Positions 36,468 to 46,622 of a DNA stretch of 64,000 bases are shown here, piece after piece (position 1 is the stretch's first letter; each line of letters starts with the position of its first letter). The notes under the pieces were generated by a model. It was not told the DNA's origin, searched no databases, and saw only the letters and a list, made by a program, of their open reading frames with translations. This DNA comes from Malus domestica (taxonomy: Eukaryota > Streptophyta > Magnoliopsida > Rosales > Rosaceae). The position numbers and the translations under genes are program-made. The stretch is taken from assembly GCF_042453785.1 (NCBI RefSeq), contig NC_091673.1:3355501-3419500 (forward strand). The letters are read 5' to 3'.

Positions 36468-36943
36468 ACTTGAACCGAAGAGAGAGATTTAAATGAGTAA
36501 TTATATATGCACGAGTGATCCCTTGTTAGCAAAGATCTGTTCATCTAAAGTCAAACGTTTAATTTTGTCTTCCAGTTCTACTGTCAAATTAATGTAGTAC
36601 TTCATCTATTTTGGCGAAAAAACATGTATGCGTGTGGTGTACCATGTATTTGTAAACGAGGATGAACGGTAGAAAGGTCTCTGTACTTTATGTTATGTTT
36701 AGTTTCCGATCATAAACTATAAGTTTTTTGCGCTTTTCAACTTAATTTTGCATTGCATGAGCAACAATGATGGATCTTGGATTCAAACTTTGGGGTTCCA
36801 TTGTTAAACTACAAGTTTTTCAGGTAGAAACAAAGTGCACATGGAAAAATCTTAATTTATATTCACTCAAACATTTCGTCACTTGGTGAACTTGTTATCA
36901 TCAATCAAACTATGTTGTACACGTATAAACATATTTTGATATA

Positions 36944-37388
36944 GGCCAAATTGGATTATTCATCCCCGTGGTCATAGGAAACTTGCATGATGACCCCCGT
37001 GGTGAAAAAATTAGGAATTAAACCCCTGTGGTCAAGAATGTTTGCAAATTTAGTCCAAAAGTAAGATTTCTGTTAAATGACTATTAAAAGTATGGGTAAA
37101 ACTGTATTTTCAGCTCCAATTGACATTTAAAATAAATAATTTTTTTATAACAATTAACAAAAAAAATAATGCTTAATTTTTTAAATAAAAAAAAGCCCCA
37201 ATTCAATGTCAATTGGAACTGAAAATACAGTTTTACCCCAACTTTTAACAGTCTTTTAACAGAAATCTTATTTTTGGACTAAATTTGCTAACATTCTAGA
37301 CCACAGGGGTTTAATTCCTAGTTTTTTCACCACAGGGGTCATCATGCAAGTGTCCTATGACCACGGGGATGAACAATCCAATTTGGCC
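36944..37388. mobile_element. Fold-back MULE-type element (445 bp) with 9-bp TSD
   Basis: TTTGATATA occurs at 36935-36943 and 37389-37397. The two arms, from GGCCAAATTGGATTATTCAT and ATGAACAATCCAATTTGGCC inward, pair over about 190 bp each, leaving a short AT loop near 37130-37180. Transcribed, it would form a long hairpin. It lies just downstream of RING gene A. Confidence 0.88.
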
Positions 37389-37523
37389 TTTGATATATGC
37401 TATAAACATTCCATCATATGAACAGGATTTGACATCTATTTTGCTCCATCCTCTTTTTTCATAAGGACCCCGTTTCTCTGCCCTCGCAATTCACATACAC
37501 TTTCATCTCCTCCTATTTTGTGC

Positions 37524-37627
37524 GGTCACGGTTAAGCCACCTCAACATTTTATATTGATTTTTTTATAGAGATAATAAAACAAAAAACAATAGTGATATA
37601 AAATATTAACGTGGTTTGACCGTGACC
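37524..37627. mobile_element. Short palindromic MITE (104 bp)
   Basis: GGTCACGGTTAAGCCAC on the left mirrors GTGGTTTGACCGTGACC on the right. Related units are the 86-bp tandem pair at 31739 and a remnant at about 39990-40075. No clear target duplication was found. Confidence 0.6.
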
Positions 37628-37694
37628 TCACAAATAAAAGAGAATGAGAGTGTATGAGAACTGACAGGGCAGAAAAGCCAGGTCTTTTTCATAA

Positions 37695-37835
37695 AACTAT
37701 GCTTTGAAAATGTGGACAGGATTACGCATGCCACAGGTCCCATTTGTCATCTAACTCCACCAAGAAGCACTGATCAAGTGGAAGTGCTGCTATTTAAGTT
37801 CTGACCATTCGGGTCGGATAGTAATCAAAACAACA
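37695..37835 (+). pseudogene. RING-H2 pseudogene, 3' fragment
   Basis: This is the C-terminal half of the neighbouring RING gene: TTTTTCATAAAACTATGCTT (second His/Cys of the RING), ACAGGATTACGCATGCCACA, CTCCACCAAGAAGCAC and GATCAAGTGGAAGTGCTGCT, ending in a stop soon after. The first half of the RING is missing and the frame is broken. Its 3' flank matches that of the pseudogene ending at 43850 but not that of the intact genes. Confidence 0.85.
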
Positions 37836-37959
37836 TACTCAAAACACTATACCATAAAAGTGGACATATCAATCATGTCATTGATATACCACATAAATTG
37901 TGTTTTCTATTCATACAAATTCCTATTTTTAAGATTATCTTTTTTTTTTTTAAGAAAAA

Positions 37960-38115
37960 TTAATGAAAATGATTTAAATTTTTTGAGTTTTAATTAATGA
38001 TAAGGACAAAATAAAATGTAAAGTGAATAGTACCATGATTGATTTTTTAGTGTAAAAATATGGTTTTTCGTTAAAATGAATAATACCGAAAGCTTTTCGT
38101 TAAAGTTCCATTTTT
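37960..38115. mobile_element. MITE, ACTTTAACGAAAAGC family (copy 2, inverted)
   Basis: This is the reverse complement of the element at 27167-27321: it contains GTAAAGTGAATAGTACCATG and ends CTTTTCGTTAAAGTTCC. A (GA)n run at 38142-38180 follows directly. Confidence 0.6.
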
Positions 38116-38139
38116 TTTCTTAAGGAGAAAAAGATATTT

Positions 38140-38183
<44 letters not shown>

Positions 38184-38387
38184 TTGTAGAAGAAAGAAAG
38201 AAAAAAAAATAATAATAAAATAATATTGTTTACTATTATTATTTTAAAAAAAATCAATTGATGGCGCAATATATTTTATGAGGTAGTGATGCATTCGAGC
38301 AATTATTATTCACTAAGGCAGTATTTGCCTTGTCTAATTGTCTAGTCAGTTATTGCCTTAGTGGGGTGAACTTGCTCCAAGTCAATA

Positions 38388-39160
38388 AGATTGTCAGAAG
38401 TTGGGGTTCCACATAAAACTAATTTGCCAAATGGGAGTCATCCATTATTTATAAACACATGCAAGGTTCATTCTTTTTCTGATATAGGATTGACACTCTC
38501 AACAAGCCCTTTCACGCATTGTTCTAAAAATCTCCGCTTATGTGCTAGGCGGCTAGCCATGACATTGATAAATCCCTTGGTGTTTAAAAATTAAGAAAGG
38601 GTGTCTGCACTTGTTTAGGCGTCCACCCAACCCACCTAGGCGTTCGCCTACGCATGCATCGAGGTTGCAGACTCTCACTTAAAATAGAAAATAGGTAACT
38701 TTCATTTTGTATTTTATTTTTTTAATAAATTGTAAGAAACTTGTTAAATACTCGGATAAACACTCATTATATGCATGTCCTCCATTTTCCCTATATGTGT
38801 TATAATACTTCATAATTTTTATGTCATTCTATTTTTCAATTTATATATTCTAATACAATTAGGTATTTTTCTTAAAACATAAACAAGCATTACTTATACG
38901 ATACATATAATAAATTTAACTTAAATTCGCCTCGTCCTTTTAGGCCCCGTCTAGCCGCTTAGGCTTTAGACTTTAGTCCGTCGTCCGACTAACGCTTATG
39001 ATCTTTTAGAACTTTGCCCTCATATGTGGTGAATTTTCAAATTTAACATGTAGACAATACAACGAAATAACGTGAAGCGCGTGTGATCGTTTAACTTCAC
39101 ATGTAAAACAATCTAGTCTGATACCACGAAGAAGTTTGAATTCCAACCGACTATATAAGA
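38388..39160 (-). mobile_element. Degenerate TRIM with an internal insertion
   Basis: AGAAGTTGGGGTTCCACATA (38388) and TTAACTTCACATGTAAAACAATC..CTGATACCA (39085-39125) match the LTR, interior and primer site of the TRIMs at 57722. The middle (about 38525-39006) is an unrelated insert bounded by GTTCTAAAAATC and GATCTTTTAGAAC, an inverted pair, with CTAGGCGGCTAG-type repeats. Boundaries are approximate. Confidence 0.45.
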
Positions 39161-39384
39161 AATAGTCAATTAATTATAGCCACATACAAATCCCTCTTTT
39201 CGAACCATAAGATTGGATGAAGAATTTAAAGGACTGGGACATGCAAGACTTGTCCTATTGGGTCAACCCGGCGGTTTATACCAAAATATCTTGGTTTTGA
39301 ATTTCTCTTTAAGATTAAATTATAAACAACACTTGGCTAAAGGATGAGTAAAATCTCTTAATTAAAACTCTTAGGGCTTTAATT

Positions 39385-39655
39385 ATAAAGTTTTATGTTT
39401 ATGATCAAAACCGTTCATACTATGAATCACACTGTAAAAATCATCTATGCAAAAAATATATTAAAATTAAGGTCGTTTAGTCAATCTATTATAGCAAATA
39501 CATAAACGGTTCGTAATACTTTTACCAATACCGTTCATTTGTTTTTAAACAGTTTGATGACTAAACGACCTTAGTTTTAAATAACTTTTTTGCATAGGCG
39601 ATATTTATTGGATAATTTATATTATGAACGATTCTAATGAAAAACATAAAGTTAT
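39385..39655. mobile_element. Fold-back element, copy-B-specific
   Basis: AAGGTCGTTTAGTCA and TGACTAAACGACCTT face each other, and outer arms (AAAGTTTTATGTTT against AAAACATAAAGTT) extend the hairpin to about 270 bp. Copy A of the duplication lacks it between matching flanks. Confidence 0.65.
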
Positions 39656-40316
39656 ATAAATTAACAACAAACAATTTTAAGAAATTTTAGGTATGAATTC
39701 TTACTTATCTTTAACTTTAAGTAGGCAAATATTGTTTTTAAATTATTACATTCCAAAACTCCTTAATTTAGTCGTTTATTTTGTGAATCACGCGTCCTAT
39801 ATATCTGCATTACAGTGACCCAATAGACTGAACCACCGGACACGTATGTTGTCGATTTAGTGTGTTGTCACATCATAGATTGCCATAATTGAGTATCCTG
39901 TGTTAGTTGACCACATAAATATTATGATACTGTTCAGTATATTCAAGGAGGGAAATATTTTTGGCCTAAGATTATCTCTCATCTTCTTTCCATTATTTCT
40001 TCTTATATTTTTTATTTTGTCTTTTTTTTTTATAAAAAATTAATATAAGATGGGGATGTGGTTTAATCATGACCGTTCAAATAGGAAGATCGGGAAATGA
40101 TAGAAATGAAGAAACTAGAGAATCATACTCCAATATTTTTTGCACACTTATTTTTTTTTTAAATTACTGAATATATGACCATTGATTCTGATTTATAGTC
40201 TTCAATCTAATGGGTAAAAAATGAGTTTATGTTGAAAAATATATTAGTTAATATGGTATTTTTGACATATATACGTGCTAAAATTTTGTTATAATTAATT
40301 TCCTATTTGTCTTGAA

Positions 40317-40515
40317 GAACCCAGATCCTTTCCGGATCCTCAAAAACTGAGACTAAGGATCAACTGATTTGGACTATTGAAATTTGATCTAACGGCTACA
40401 AATAGGGAGCCTTTGTAAAAGTTATAATAATTGTAGTCGTTAGATCAAATTTCAACTGTCCGAATTATTTGATCTTTAGACTCAGGTTTTGGACATCCAA
40501 GGAGGATCTGGGTTC
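40317..40515. mobile_element. MULE-type MITE (199 bp) in the RING gene B promoter
   Basis: The ends GAACCCAGATCCT and AGGATCTGGGTTC are perfect inverted repeats. The flanks TGTCTTGAA (40308-40316) and TGTTTTGAA (40516-40524) are a 9-bp duplication with one change. The paralogous site in copy A (about 35751-35780) is empty. The element ends 171 bp before the TATA box of gene B. Confidence 0.85.
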
Positions 40516-40685
40516 TGTTTTGAATATATTTACCTTTTTGCTTGTACTTTAAAATTTTTAGCAGTTTAGAAAAAGTGAAAAATAGTGTGCAGAACTTATT
40601 TTCGTTCTCACCATTTACAATTGACATTAGCCGAAATTTGATTGCATGGCTCTGCTTTCCTCTATTATTTTCCCATGTCCAATCC

Positions 40686-40693
40686 TATAAATA
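40686..40693 (+). promoter_or_regulatory. TATA box of RING-H2 gene B
   Basis: TATAAATA stands 103 bases before the start codon, in the same leader context as gene A. Confidence 0.7.
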
Positions 40694-40796
40694 GTAATAC
40701 CTTCATACTTGGCCCTCATAATCCCACCCAACAACTCCTATTTGGAAATTTAAATCTCTCAACTCTATCAATTCGCCTTTTACAATTATTCGAACC

Positions 40797-41249
40797 ATGT
40801 ACAAGTACATACATCTAGCTTTCACCCACCTCAGCTGGCTACTCAACTTCGTGGTCTACCATTCCTTCTCTAAACATTATGATCACTATTTTGACGAATT
40901 ATTGCCTGCAGACCAAGCCACAGAAATATCACTTACCACAGTCCAGTACAAACCCAATCCCGGGCCGAATTCGGAGACTAGTACTGCGGAATGCGCTGTG
41001 TGTCTCTGCAAAATTGAGGAAGGAGAAGAGATTAGAGAACTGAGGTGTGCTCATCTCTTTCATAAACCATGCTTGGACAAATGGACTGGATTTAAGCATG
41101 CCACTTGTCCGATTTGCCGCAGTCGTCTAGCTCCACCAAGAAGCAAACAACTCCATCAGCAGTTTGATGAACAAGTGGAAGTGCTGCTGTTTAAGTTTTG
41201 TTCTTTCAGCTCGGACAGTGATCGTGGCGATAGATGGTGGCTGCGTTGA
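40797..41249 (+). CDS. RING-H2 finger protein B (probable E3 ubiquitin ligase)
   Basis: This is an intronless 150-residue paralogue of the protein at 36024. The N-terminal hydrophobic segment (LAFTHLSWLLNFVVYHSF), the complete C3H2C3 RING-H2 (CAVC, LRCAHLFHKPC, CPIC) and the RWWLR tail are all intact. It keeps ELLPADQATE before ISLTTVQYKPNP where protein A has a shorter DETRD. CAHLFH is the commoner RING form, and A has CAHLLH. The RING and downstream region are nearly identical to A, so the duplication is fairly recent or the copies are kept alike by gene conversion. Its upstream region differs from A by a 199-bp MITE and lacks about 1.15 kb found before A. Confidence 0.9.
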   Translation: MYKYIHLAFTHLSWLLNFVVYHSFSKHYDHYFDELLPADQATEISLTTVQYKPNPGPNSETSTAECAVCLCKIEEGEEIRELRCAHLFHKPCLDKWTGFKHATCPICRSRLAPPRSKQLHQQFDEQVEVLLFKFCSFSSDSDRGDRWWLR

Positions 41250-41500
41250 ACTTGAACCAAAGACAGAGAAGCAGCAGAGAGTCATGCCAGATTTAAACGA
41301 ATTAATATCGTACTCGTTTGGCGGAAGATGTATTATTATCTTTAGTCAAATAAAAAAAATAAGGAATAATAGATTTATGTTTTCTTTTATGCCAGACCTC
41401 CAAAACTCACCAGAACTACACAGCAGCAAACAAATGAAACGAAAAAAATAATTCTGGACACCAGCCGTGTGCATACATCTAATTGCCGCCCACTTAAGCT

Positions 41501-42885
41501 TAGGGGTGGGTTCAAAAAATCAAACCGGAGCCGAAAAATACTGAACCGAAAAAAAAAATCGAACCGAAACAGCCAAACCAAATCGAACCGAATTTGGCCA
41601 GTTCGGTTTCGGTTTTTGAGGTTTGGAAACCGAACTGGACCGAAAAAATATAATCTATATATAAATACACAAAAACGTGTTGGCATCAGAGTTTGAACCC
41701 CTGACCTACATGTTAGGGATGGTTGTTTCAAGACAACTTGACCATGGGCTTGTGTTGTAATAATTGTACCAGTAATATATTTATAGGTTTCTAATATGTA
41801 ATACTTTTATAAAATTTCTTAAGTTTACAAACCCTAGCCGTCACTCTTTTCCATTTCAGTTTTCACCTTTTCTCATACACTCTCTCTCTCTCTCCCCTCC
41901 GCTACTTTCTTCCTATCTCTCTGCTTCCTCAGTCTCTCTCTCTCTCTCCTTCCTCTTTCCCTCCAAATCACTCTCTCTCCAGTCTTCTCCTGTTCTCCTC
42001 GCGGATTCCTTCTTCCAAATCATAATTTTCCCTCGCCCCTTTCGAAACAGAAGCAAAGGAGGATGGCAGAGGGAGTTCAAATCGGTTCAATCTCTTCCTT
42101 ATTTTAACTATTAATTTAAAAAAAAAAGATTTTTTTTTTCGTTTTGGTTGATTTTAATTTGGTTGTGTTTTTGTGTTGTGTTGTTGGTTGATTTTAATTT
42201 GGTAAATTAGGAGTTTTCTGTTTGTGGTTTATGAAATAGTTTTTCTACTGTTGGGTTTTTCTTGTTTCAGTTCAAATGCTCCAACCGTGTTTACAATCCG
42301 TAAGTATTACCATCTTCTCCATAACCAGCAACAACCCTCCCTTCACCAAAGATCCCCAATCTCTCTTATTTATTTGTCGATTTATGGGTTTTTATGCTGC
42401 ACCTGTTTTGGCTTTCTTGATTGTGCTTGGTAGTAGAAGGGTGAAATGGTAGATGTCAGCTGTAATGCATAATTCAAATTTCTTGAATGTAATTTGATTC
42501 ACTTGGAAATTAAGAAATGCAAGGATTGTTGTTTAATTGCTGATGAGCAGCTTAAATCTCATATGTTTCCCGATGGTGCACTTAAATTTCTTGATTGGTT
42601 TAGATGTAATTTGCCAACAACCAGTTGCATATGTTTGTTTTAAGGTATCTTATTAAGTGCATTTCAGGACTAATTGAAGAATGTATTCAATTTTTTCGAC
42701 AATTCAAAATTCTTTTTGCTATTGAAGAAGAAGACGAAGAACGGGAGGATAAAAAATAAATAAAAAACCGAACTGGAAAAAATCAGAAAAAAAATTGAAC
42801 CGAATCGAACCGAATTGAATCGAAATTTCGGTTTGGTTTCGATTTTAGCAAAAAACTGAACCGTTTCGAACCAAACCCAGCCCTA
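41501..42885. mobile_element. Non-autonomous hAT element with CGGTTCGG-type repeats, inside a RING pseudogene
   Basis: CTTAAGCT is duplicated at 41493-41500 and 42886-42893. Ends are TAGGGGTGGGTTC and (reverse complement) TAGGGCTGGGTTTGG, matching the 22827 element. Subterminal repeats are CGAACCGAA and CGGTTTCGG (41520-41645; 42775-42870). A (CT)-rich leader-like stretch lies at 41880-41995. At 1385 bp it is shorter than its sibling and encodes no transposase. Confidence 0.9.
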
Positions 42886-43053
42886 CTTAAGCTAGTTGTT
42901 CAATTCTTACTTTACCATTCCTTCATAAAATATGATCACTAGATTCACTACTTTGATGAATTATTGCTTGCAGACCGGGTCACAGAATTATCACTTACCA
43001 CAGTCCAGTACAAACCCAATTGCCTGGGACAAAGGAGACTAGTACTGCGGGAA

Positions 43054-43262
43054 GGATTTGGATCCCATCTAGATTCAAATAGTGGGGATCTTAGGGATTC
43101 TCACATTTTAGTCATTAATCGTGCATCGTGCGGTCACAAATCATTTAATTTTTTTTATTTAAAATTAAACACAAATAGTATCTGATGAATGATTGATGAA
43201 CAATTAGGATGTGAGAATCCCTAGGATCCTCACAAAGTGGATCCGAAGAGGATCCTCTTCCG
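43054..43262. mobile_element. GGATCC-rich MITE (209 bp)
   Basis: The left end GGATTTGGATCC pairs with GGATCCTCTTCC at the right, and TGCGGGAA lies at 43046-43053 and 43263-43270. One more base on each side extends this to a 9-bp repeat with one change. The inner halves also pair (GGGATTCTCACA against TGTGAGAATCCC). It splits the RING pseudogene at the first zinc-ligand region. Confidence 0.8.
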
Positions 43263-43296
43263 TGCGGGAATATATAATGTGTGCCTGTGCAAGATG

Positions 43297-43465
43297 GGTA
43301 ATGCTAGAGAGATTAAATGTGAAAACAAAATTTGCATATTAAATAATGTGTCACCTATAGAAATGAGCACGTTTATCAATATTTAAATAATAAATCAATC
43401 GTTGACTTCTATATCATTTAGTTTTTAAAATTTTATTTATAAATTTAGTTTTCTTAACATTATCC
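43297..43465. mobile_element. GGTAATGCTA MITE (about 169 bp)
   Basis: GGTAATGCTAGAG on the left mirrors TTCTTAACATTATCC on the right. GCAAGAT and ACAAGAG flank it as a worn duplication of pseudogene sequence. A possible relative starts at about 18024 (GAGTAATGCTAAGTAGACC). Confidence 0.65.
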
Positions 43466-43612
43466 GTACAAGAGTGACGAAAGATAAGAGGTTAGAGGAT
43501 TGAGATTTGCTCCGTCATCTCTTTTCATAAACCACGCTTAGAAAGGTAGACGGGACTTGAGCATGCCACGTGTACCATTCATCTAGCTCCACCAAGAAGC
43601 ACACAACCCTAG

Positions 43613-43785
43613 GAGAGATTTTTCAGTGTGATTAGCACACAAGGTGGTACATCATGTGTCCTTATACAAATTATGATATTTGTGTGTTAAAAAGTTAATA
43701 ACTTAAAAAATAAAAATTTTCACCGCTTACATAAAAACATATTATGTACCATCCGTATTCCTGTCACAATAAAAATTTCCCCATC
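43613..43785. mobile_element. MITE, GGAGAAATTTTCA family, in RING pseudogene
   Basis: GGAGAGATTTTTCAGTGTG at the left and ATAAAAATTTCCCC at the right are imperfect inverted ends. The interior matches the element at 32084 (TGTGTTAAAAAGTTAATAAC). RING-derived sequence continues on both sides, AAGCACACAA before and GATCAAGAGGAAGTG after. Confidence 0.75.
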
Positions 43786-44337
43786 ATCGTTTGATCAAGA
43801 GGAAGTGCTGATATTTAAGTTCTGATCATTCAGTTCGGATAGAAATCAAAACAACATACTCAAAACATTATATACCATAAAAGTGGACATATCAACCCTA
43901 TCATCGGTACACCGTACACTACATAACTTGAGTTTTCTATTTATAAAAATTTCTTCTTTTAAAATTATATTTGTACTTTTATTAAAATTAATGGGGAGTT
44001 GACACTCCAAAAAAAAGTTTATTGGTCATTATACACTCCGAACATGTAAAAGTATAAAATTTAGGATTTAAACAAGTTTAAACGTTTTTGTCTTTCAGTG
44101 TTAACCGGATCTTTGCACTCAAATATTTTTCTCTCACTTATCATTTTCCCTATATTTTCTCAACTTTTCCAGCAATAACAGTTTAATCTAGATAGCAACT
44201 CTTGATATTTTTTTAATCAATTTTTGTTTTCAGGCTCACTTTGTTAATTGTTATTACGTTTACTAGTCATGCGGTTCGAGGTTTGAAAGAAGAGTACTGT
44301 TAGCTGGGCTTCAAGGTTGAAGTTCTTTTAATTGGTC

Positions 44338-44885
44338 ATGGCGAGAAAGGAAGAACGTCAGAGAAGGGATTTGGTAAACCTGATACAGACATACATGCAT
44401 ATACTGTTATATACATATACATATATATTATATATATCCAATATCTGTGTTTTTAATTATACGAGTGTTTGTGTTCATTTCTTCTGTCGCCCCCACTGAC
44501 TCTATATCAGTCGATTCTAATAAAATTTGGAATAAACTTAATCACAGGAAGTTCACAAGGAACCTGGTCGATCAAATCCGGAGATCCCAAGCGATATCAT
44601 ACACTATGAGATACTTCCAAGGCTGCCGGAAAAGTCTCTGATGTGCTCTACGCGCGTATGCAAGCCATGGTCCTCTCTCATCTATAGCCATTCCTTTGTC
44701 AACTCTCGCCGGAACAAGAAAAATACTACTAACCTCCTCTTCCGGTATTGGGATGGCTTCTTCTTCTCCTCGCAAATCGATGAACAAGGGAAACCACCGC
44801 CTGTCACTTGTCTTTCGTACAATTCTGCGTGCGGTACTCCCCCAGTTGTACATCAGAGCATCAACCGCCTGGTCTGTGCATCCAG
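44338..44885 (+). pseudogene. F-box gene, N-terminal block (disrupted)
   Basis: Exon 1 (44338-44373) encodes MARKEERQRRDL. After a GT-AG intron, exon 2 from 44548 encodes an F-box, EIPSDIIHYEILPRLPEKSL followed by RVCKPWSSLIYSHSFVN, which fits the SKP1-binding consensus. This is followed by an F-box-associated region (LSYNSACGTPPVV and INRLVCASS). Such proteins are substrate receptors of SCF ubiquitin ligases. The frame stops being host sequence at 44885, where the Copia element is inserted within the CASS codons. The gene continues at 51324. Confidence 0.88.
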
Positions 44886-45352
44886 TGTTAGAATCAAATA
44901 GCCAAGATCAAGATTCAAGCCACATTAAACACAATCAAGAAAGCATAAAACCTTTTACATATGAACTAATGTATTCACACTAACCTGATGAACCTCCATT
45001 GGAAAATGCCATTGCAGCAGCTGTCCAAATTTCTGTATACTGTAACTCTTCTCCTCTCTGGTAGAACTCTTAATGCTCTAACTAAGAATAGGACTTGGTT
45101 CTTGACTGAGCGCGCCTATGAGAGCAGAGATTACAGCATATATATACATATACCTCTCCTAAACCAATGAGGATTTCCTATTACAATCCGATTAGGAAAC
45201 AACTCATGTTTCCTAGTGTATGTTAGTTCTTCTCCATGACAGATTCCTCTATCAACAAGAACTCACATTCATCTTCCTATAAGGCTTTCTTATACTAATT
45301 GGACCAAATAACTAATACTTGTTCACCGAATACTCATGTTCATATCTTTACA
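44886..45352 (-). repeat. Copia 3' LTR
   Basis: This is 467 bp, starting TGTTAGAATCAAATAGCC and ending ATATCTTTACA on the plus strand. The purine tract AAGTGGGAGAA lies directly beside it on the element's sense strand (about 45353-45363). It differs from the partner LTR only at about 45098 (GACTTGGTT against GACTTAGTT). Confidence 0.95.
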
Positions 45353-45908
45353 TTCTCCCACTTGAACACGAGACATTGAACAAGCACAGCCTTCACCAAT
45401 TATAAGAAGTGATCACATAGCCTTATTCAAGATTTTATCATCATGACCAACGTCCCATTGCATTTCAAAATACAGAAGCCAAGAATCTCAGATTACTACC
45501 AAAACAATCATTGATTCAAGACTCACATGTATCAAATCTGCAATTATGACACATGATTAACAACACCAATCCAGAACATGCTCCCACTTTTCAAAAGATT
45601 ATAATCTATATCAATCTTCAATGAAAACAGCATTTCAATAACTGAATAAAATTCATGAAACATATAAACCTTTAAAACAAACAAATTGTTCTTGCAAAGT
45701 ACCATATGAATCTAACAAGTCTATCATCAAAACCACAATACTCCAAAACGGAAGCCTTAGGTTTCGAAGCAAAGACTCTTATTAAAATATAAAACAAACT
45801 AACAAACTAAACATAACTAAGTAAGCTAGCTCAGACTAAAATGTAAACAAAGTCCCAAATTGAATTACTCACATAGCAGCAACCTTCAAATTTTCTGAAA
45901 CAGATCAA

Positions 45909-46622
45909 TTACTCCCACTGATCTAGAGTTTCCAACACTCCCATCCGAGATACATGTTTCTGAAACTCTCCAATAGGCAGCGCTTTAGTCAGAGGATCTG
46001 CAACCATCAAAACAGTGCTGATGTGCTGAACTTCGATCATCCCCTTCTTCACTTCCTCTCTTACTTTAAGAAATTTTACATCCATTAACCTTGAGGCAGA
46101 AGTTCTTCTATTATTTTTTGCAAAGAACACATCAGAATTGTTATCACAAAACATCCTTACTGGTTTTTGAACCGACTTTACAATTTTTAAATCAGTCAGA
46201 AAATTCTTCAACCACACAGCTTGTTTCATCCCTTCAAAACAAGCTACGAACTCAGCCTCCATAGTGGATGTGGCTATCACAGTTTGCTTAGCACTCTTCC
46301 AAGAAACTGCACCACCATTTAACATAAAGATATAACCACCAGTCGATTTTCTATCATCTATATCACCAGCCAAATCAGAGTCAGTATATCCTTCAAGTTC
46401 CAAAGATTCGCCATTTCCATAAACCAACATGAAATTCTTGGTTCTTTGTAAATATCGTAGAACCTTTTTGGCAGATATCCAATGTGCTTCACCTGGATTT
46501 GATTGAAACCTTCCCAGCATTCCAGTTATAAAAGCAAGGTCAGGCCGTGTACATATAGTTGCATACATGAGACTTCCCACCAGAGAAGCATAAGGCTTAC
46601 CCTGCATTTTCTCTGTCTCCAA
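45909..46622 (-). pseudogene. Copia RNase H domain and polyprotein C-terminus
   Basis: This reads on from the RT in a different frame, because of a 1-base shift at about 46692-46698. It contains [60 protein letters not shown] and DPLTKALPIGEFQKHV, the standard Copia RNase H and C-terminal signatures. The acidic residues of the YTDSD and MEAE motifs are present. The frame runs to a natural end before the 3' LTR, leaving about 550 bp of 3' untranslated sequence. Confidence 0.92.

Larger units (their letters stand above)
33900..37960. repeat. Segmental duplication, copy A (RING-H2 gene plus RING pseudogene)
   Basis: Blocks of this segment match 39180-43980 in the same order: GACTGGGACA(C/T)GCA at 33925/39230, CAAAACTCCTTAAT at 34251/39754, GTGTTGTCACATCAT, the ATATATTAGTTAATA block, the RING promoter and gene, then the truncated RING copy and its 3' flank (CAAAACAACATACTCAAAAC). 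Copy A carries its own insertions: the MITE at 33987, about 1.15 kb at 34570-35735, and the fold-back at 36944. Confidence 0.75.
41460..43850 (+). pseudogene. RING-H2 pseudogene shattered by four DNA-transposon insertions
   Basis: Blocks collinear with the RING genes are: 41460-41500 (GCATACATCTA, start region), 42886-43053 (CCATTCCTTC, GATGAATTATTGC, TTACCACAGTCCAGTACAAA), 43263-43296 (GTGTGCCTGTGCAAGA, first RING Cys pair), 43466-43612 (GATTGAGATTTGCTC, CATAAACCACGCTTAG, GAGCATGCCACGTGTACC, CTCCACCAAGAAGCACACAA) and 43786-43850 (GATCAAGAGGAAGTGCTG). They are separated by a hAT element (41501) and three MITEs (43054, 43297, 43613). The start codon is lost, the frame is broken and the last Cys pair is damaged. 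Confidence 0.88.
39180..43980. repeat. Segmental duplication, copy B
   Basis: This is the partner of 33900-37960, with the same order: spacer, promoter, intact RING gene, decayed RING copy, shared 3' flank. It has its own insertions (fold-back at 39385, MITE at 40317, and the hAT element and MITEs in the pseudogene). The anchoring matches are listed under copy A. Confidence 0.75.

Noticed and set aside
44641..44983. Frames of 86-95 codons crossing 44885
   Set aside because: They run from F-box sequence into the Copia LTR; the F-box reading lies in another frame.
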